Shown here: positions 62,362 to 64,000 of the stretch, piece after piece
Numbering within the stretch: position 1 is the stretch's first letter
Layout of the letters: each line of letters starts with the position of its first letter
Source: Cryptomeria japonica
Taxonomy: Eukaryota > Streptophyta > Pinopsida > Cupressales > Cupressaceae
DNA length: 64,000 bases
Assembly (NCBI RefSeq): GCF_030272615.1
Contig: NC_081407.1
Span: forward strand, 266,299,574-266,363,573
Direction: 5' to 3'
The notes under the pieces: model-generated
The model's input: the letters and a program-made list of their open reading frames with translations, nothing else
Database searches by the model: none
What the model was told of the DNA's origin: nothing
Translations under genes and position numbers: made by a program

Positions 62362-64000
62362 CCTCAACTGTCATATGAAGATATTGCAGTAAAATGGACG
62401 CGTAGATAATGGAGACACAGAACTTAAGCGAGCATCAATGGGGAGTTTTTTAAGCTCTTGCATTTACAGAGTTTTTTTTTTTTTTAAATGTAAAGAGATT
62501 TCTACAATTCGTAAGAGATTTCAGGATTTTAAAGATTTTCGAAAATTTTGAAAACACAATTTAATCTTTAGAGAGCTTTTGATTTTTTTTAATAGAAGGG
62601 TGGATAAACGTTGAAGAACTCTGTTTGAATCCCTTGTCAATTCAGGGAACTCTGTTTTCGTCTAGGAACATGTGCAATGAAACACAAGGTTTTTTTAAGG
62701 GCTTGTCACAGCCTTTTTAACCTCCTCTTGTTAATTGTCTCTCTATCCTCCTTCTGCATGAGGTGGCTGAAAGAGTCCACGATTGCCAATGCCAGGGCTG
62801 AGCATTGGGCCATCTGGTTTTTGGCTTTAGGGAATCTTTGGTTTAAACTAAGCAGATTTATTTTTTGGCTTCTCATCCATCGATATCTGTCCCTCTCACC
62901 AATCTAGAATTGCTTCCTGCTATTATGCAATGCTCTGTCTAGAATTCCTTGATGATTATTATCAGTATTACTTTTAGTTACTGCAAGGCAATGTTTAGTT
63001 CAGGCCAAAGTTTATGATGTTCTTGTGCATAATTATTGGATGAGTTTTACTTTGGTTTGCCATGAAAGCTTCAAAATAAGCAAATGAATAGGTTTACTGA
63101 AATTCTCATGGATTAAGTATATAATGCAATTCATTGACTAGATTCAAAGCATGGCCGAGTTCGAGCTGGAAAAACACAATATTTAAATTTGGCCGTAATA
63201 ATTAGCCTTTGTTGCTTTTGCTATTTTTCATGTTGTTTGTTCTTACTGGTATTTTTTGTATTTTGCTTATTCTAATATAAAAAATACAATGAAGTTAGAG
63301 TTGGCTTTAAAGTTGGAGTGAAAAAAAGGATGTTCTAAATTATTTGTTGGTGTTATATGAGATGTAAAATTTTATTATTTTAAATTTTTTTTTTTTTGAA
63401 AAGTAAGATTATGGCATGCTGGACTGTATGTGTTTCACATTTTTCATTTCTTGTTTTAAGTTGTTTGATATTTGATATTAGGAATCATTTATTCATTTTC
63501 AAACAACTTTTTTAATGATTTATTGCTAACAGTATGAAAGTAATAACATCTATTGAGTTCATTGTTTTAATTGTAGTAGCCATGAGCCATGTAATATGTA
63601 CACTTGAGTTTGAGGAAAACTGTGTATGCTTTTAGAATCAGATAGTTTTAGTTGTCGTTTTTGGCTTCGTTGTTTGTAATAAATTATTTAGTTGTGATGT
63701 TGGTGTATATTGTTGTTTTATAATGCTCAACTCCAATTTAAATGATTATATAATATATCACTTTTTTATATCAAGATAATTTTTTGATGAATAAGTTTTT
63801 CATTATCATGTAAGAAGAAATAATGGTACACATGCACAAACAAAGTGGGTGGATAAGAAATTACACAACAACAGTCTAAACAAGGTTATAGCATGGATTA
63901 AAAAATAAATATAAAAACTAGTCACTACAACAAAAGTAAAAGAGGAGGGCCTCAATCATTCAACTTGCCCCATACATCAACAAGGTCTAGAGTGTCGATG
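62362..64000. other. AT-rich region after F-box gene
   Basis: The first part is probably the F-box 3' untranslated region. An open stretch at 62677-62907 has no recognisable domain. Nothing else is seen to the window end. Confidence 0.5.

Noticed and set aside
62677-62907. Short hydrophobic reading frame after the F-box gene
   Set aside because: It probably lies in the 3' untranslated region, with no homology recognised.

Overview
The window is nuclear DNA from a seed plant with a large, repeat-rich genome. Evidence: class III peroxidase and F-box genes with GT-AG introns, Ty1-copia elements primed by initiator-Met tRNA, long LINEs, and very low gene density. The repeat load suggests a gymnosperm, but that is inference.

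Layout. 1-5577: decayed Ty1-copia element on the minus strand, 3' LTR cut by the window edge. About 5640-8950: very degenerate LINE on the minus strand. 10166-22300 and 30909-42143: two related 11-12 kb DNA transposons in the same orientation with matching terminal inverted repeats (TIRs). Each carries a transposase-like gene on the plus strand, a multi-exon accessory gene on the minus strand, a satellite-like array of about 350-360 bp units between the convergent 3' ends, and subterminal palindromes near both ends. 24158-27824: complete four-exon class III peroxidase gene between the two copies. 42436-57183: a LINE flanked by an 11-13 bp target duplication, with ORF1, ORF2 (endonuclease, RT, RNase H) and an extra third ORF. 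The third ORF is split by a 6.7 kb LTR element without pol (48983-55662, 5-bp target duplication). 57823-58376: possible small broken gene on the minus strand. 60972-62361: two-exon F-box/LRR gene.

The most interesting system is the transposon pair. The putative transposase of copy 2 would be 953 codons in one unshifted frame but has four nonsense codons. Copy 1 is frameshifted and has lost a conserved Asp. I could not assign the family to a superfamily with confidence. Its core motifs (DFAENY, a D-x-C-T-x-Q-F-K-N block, HGKGEHDG) recall DDE-type transposon proteins I remember from animal genomes. The accessory gene is unrecognised. The two copies carry different palindromes built around one CGTACG core, as expected if end-recognition sites and binding proteins diverged together.

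Only the peroxidase and F-box genes look like intact host genes. Everything else is mobile DNA in different stages of decay or AT-rich spacer.
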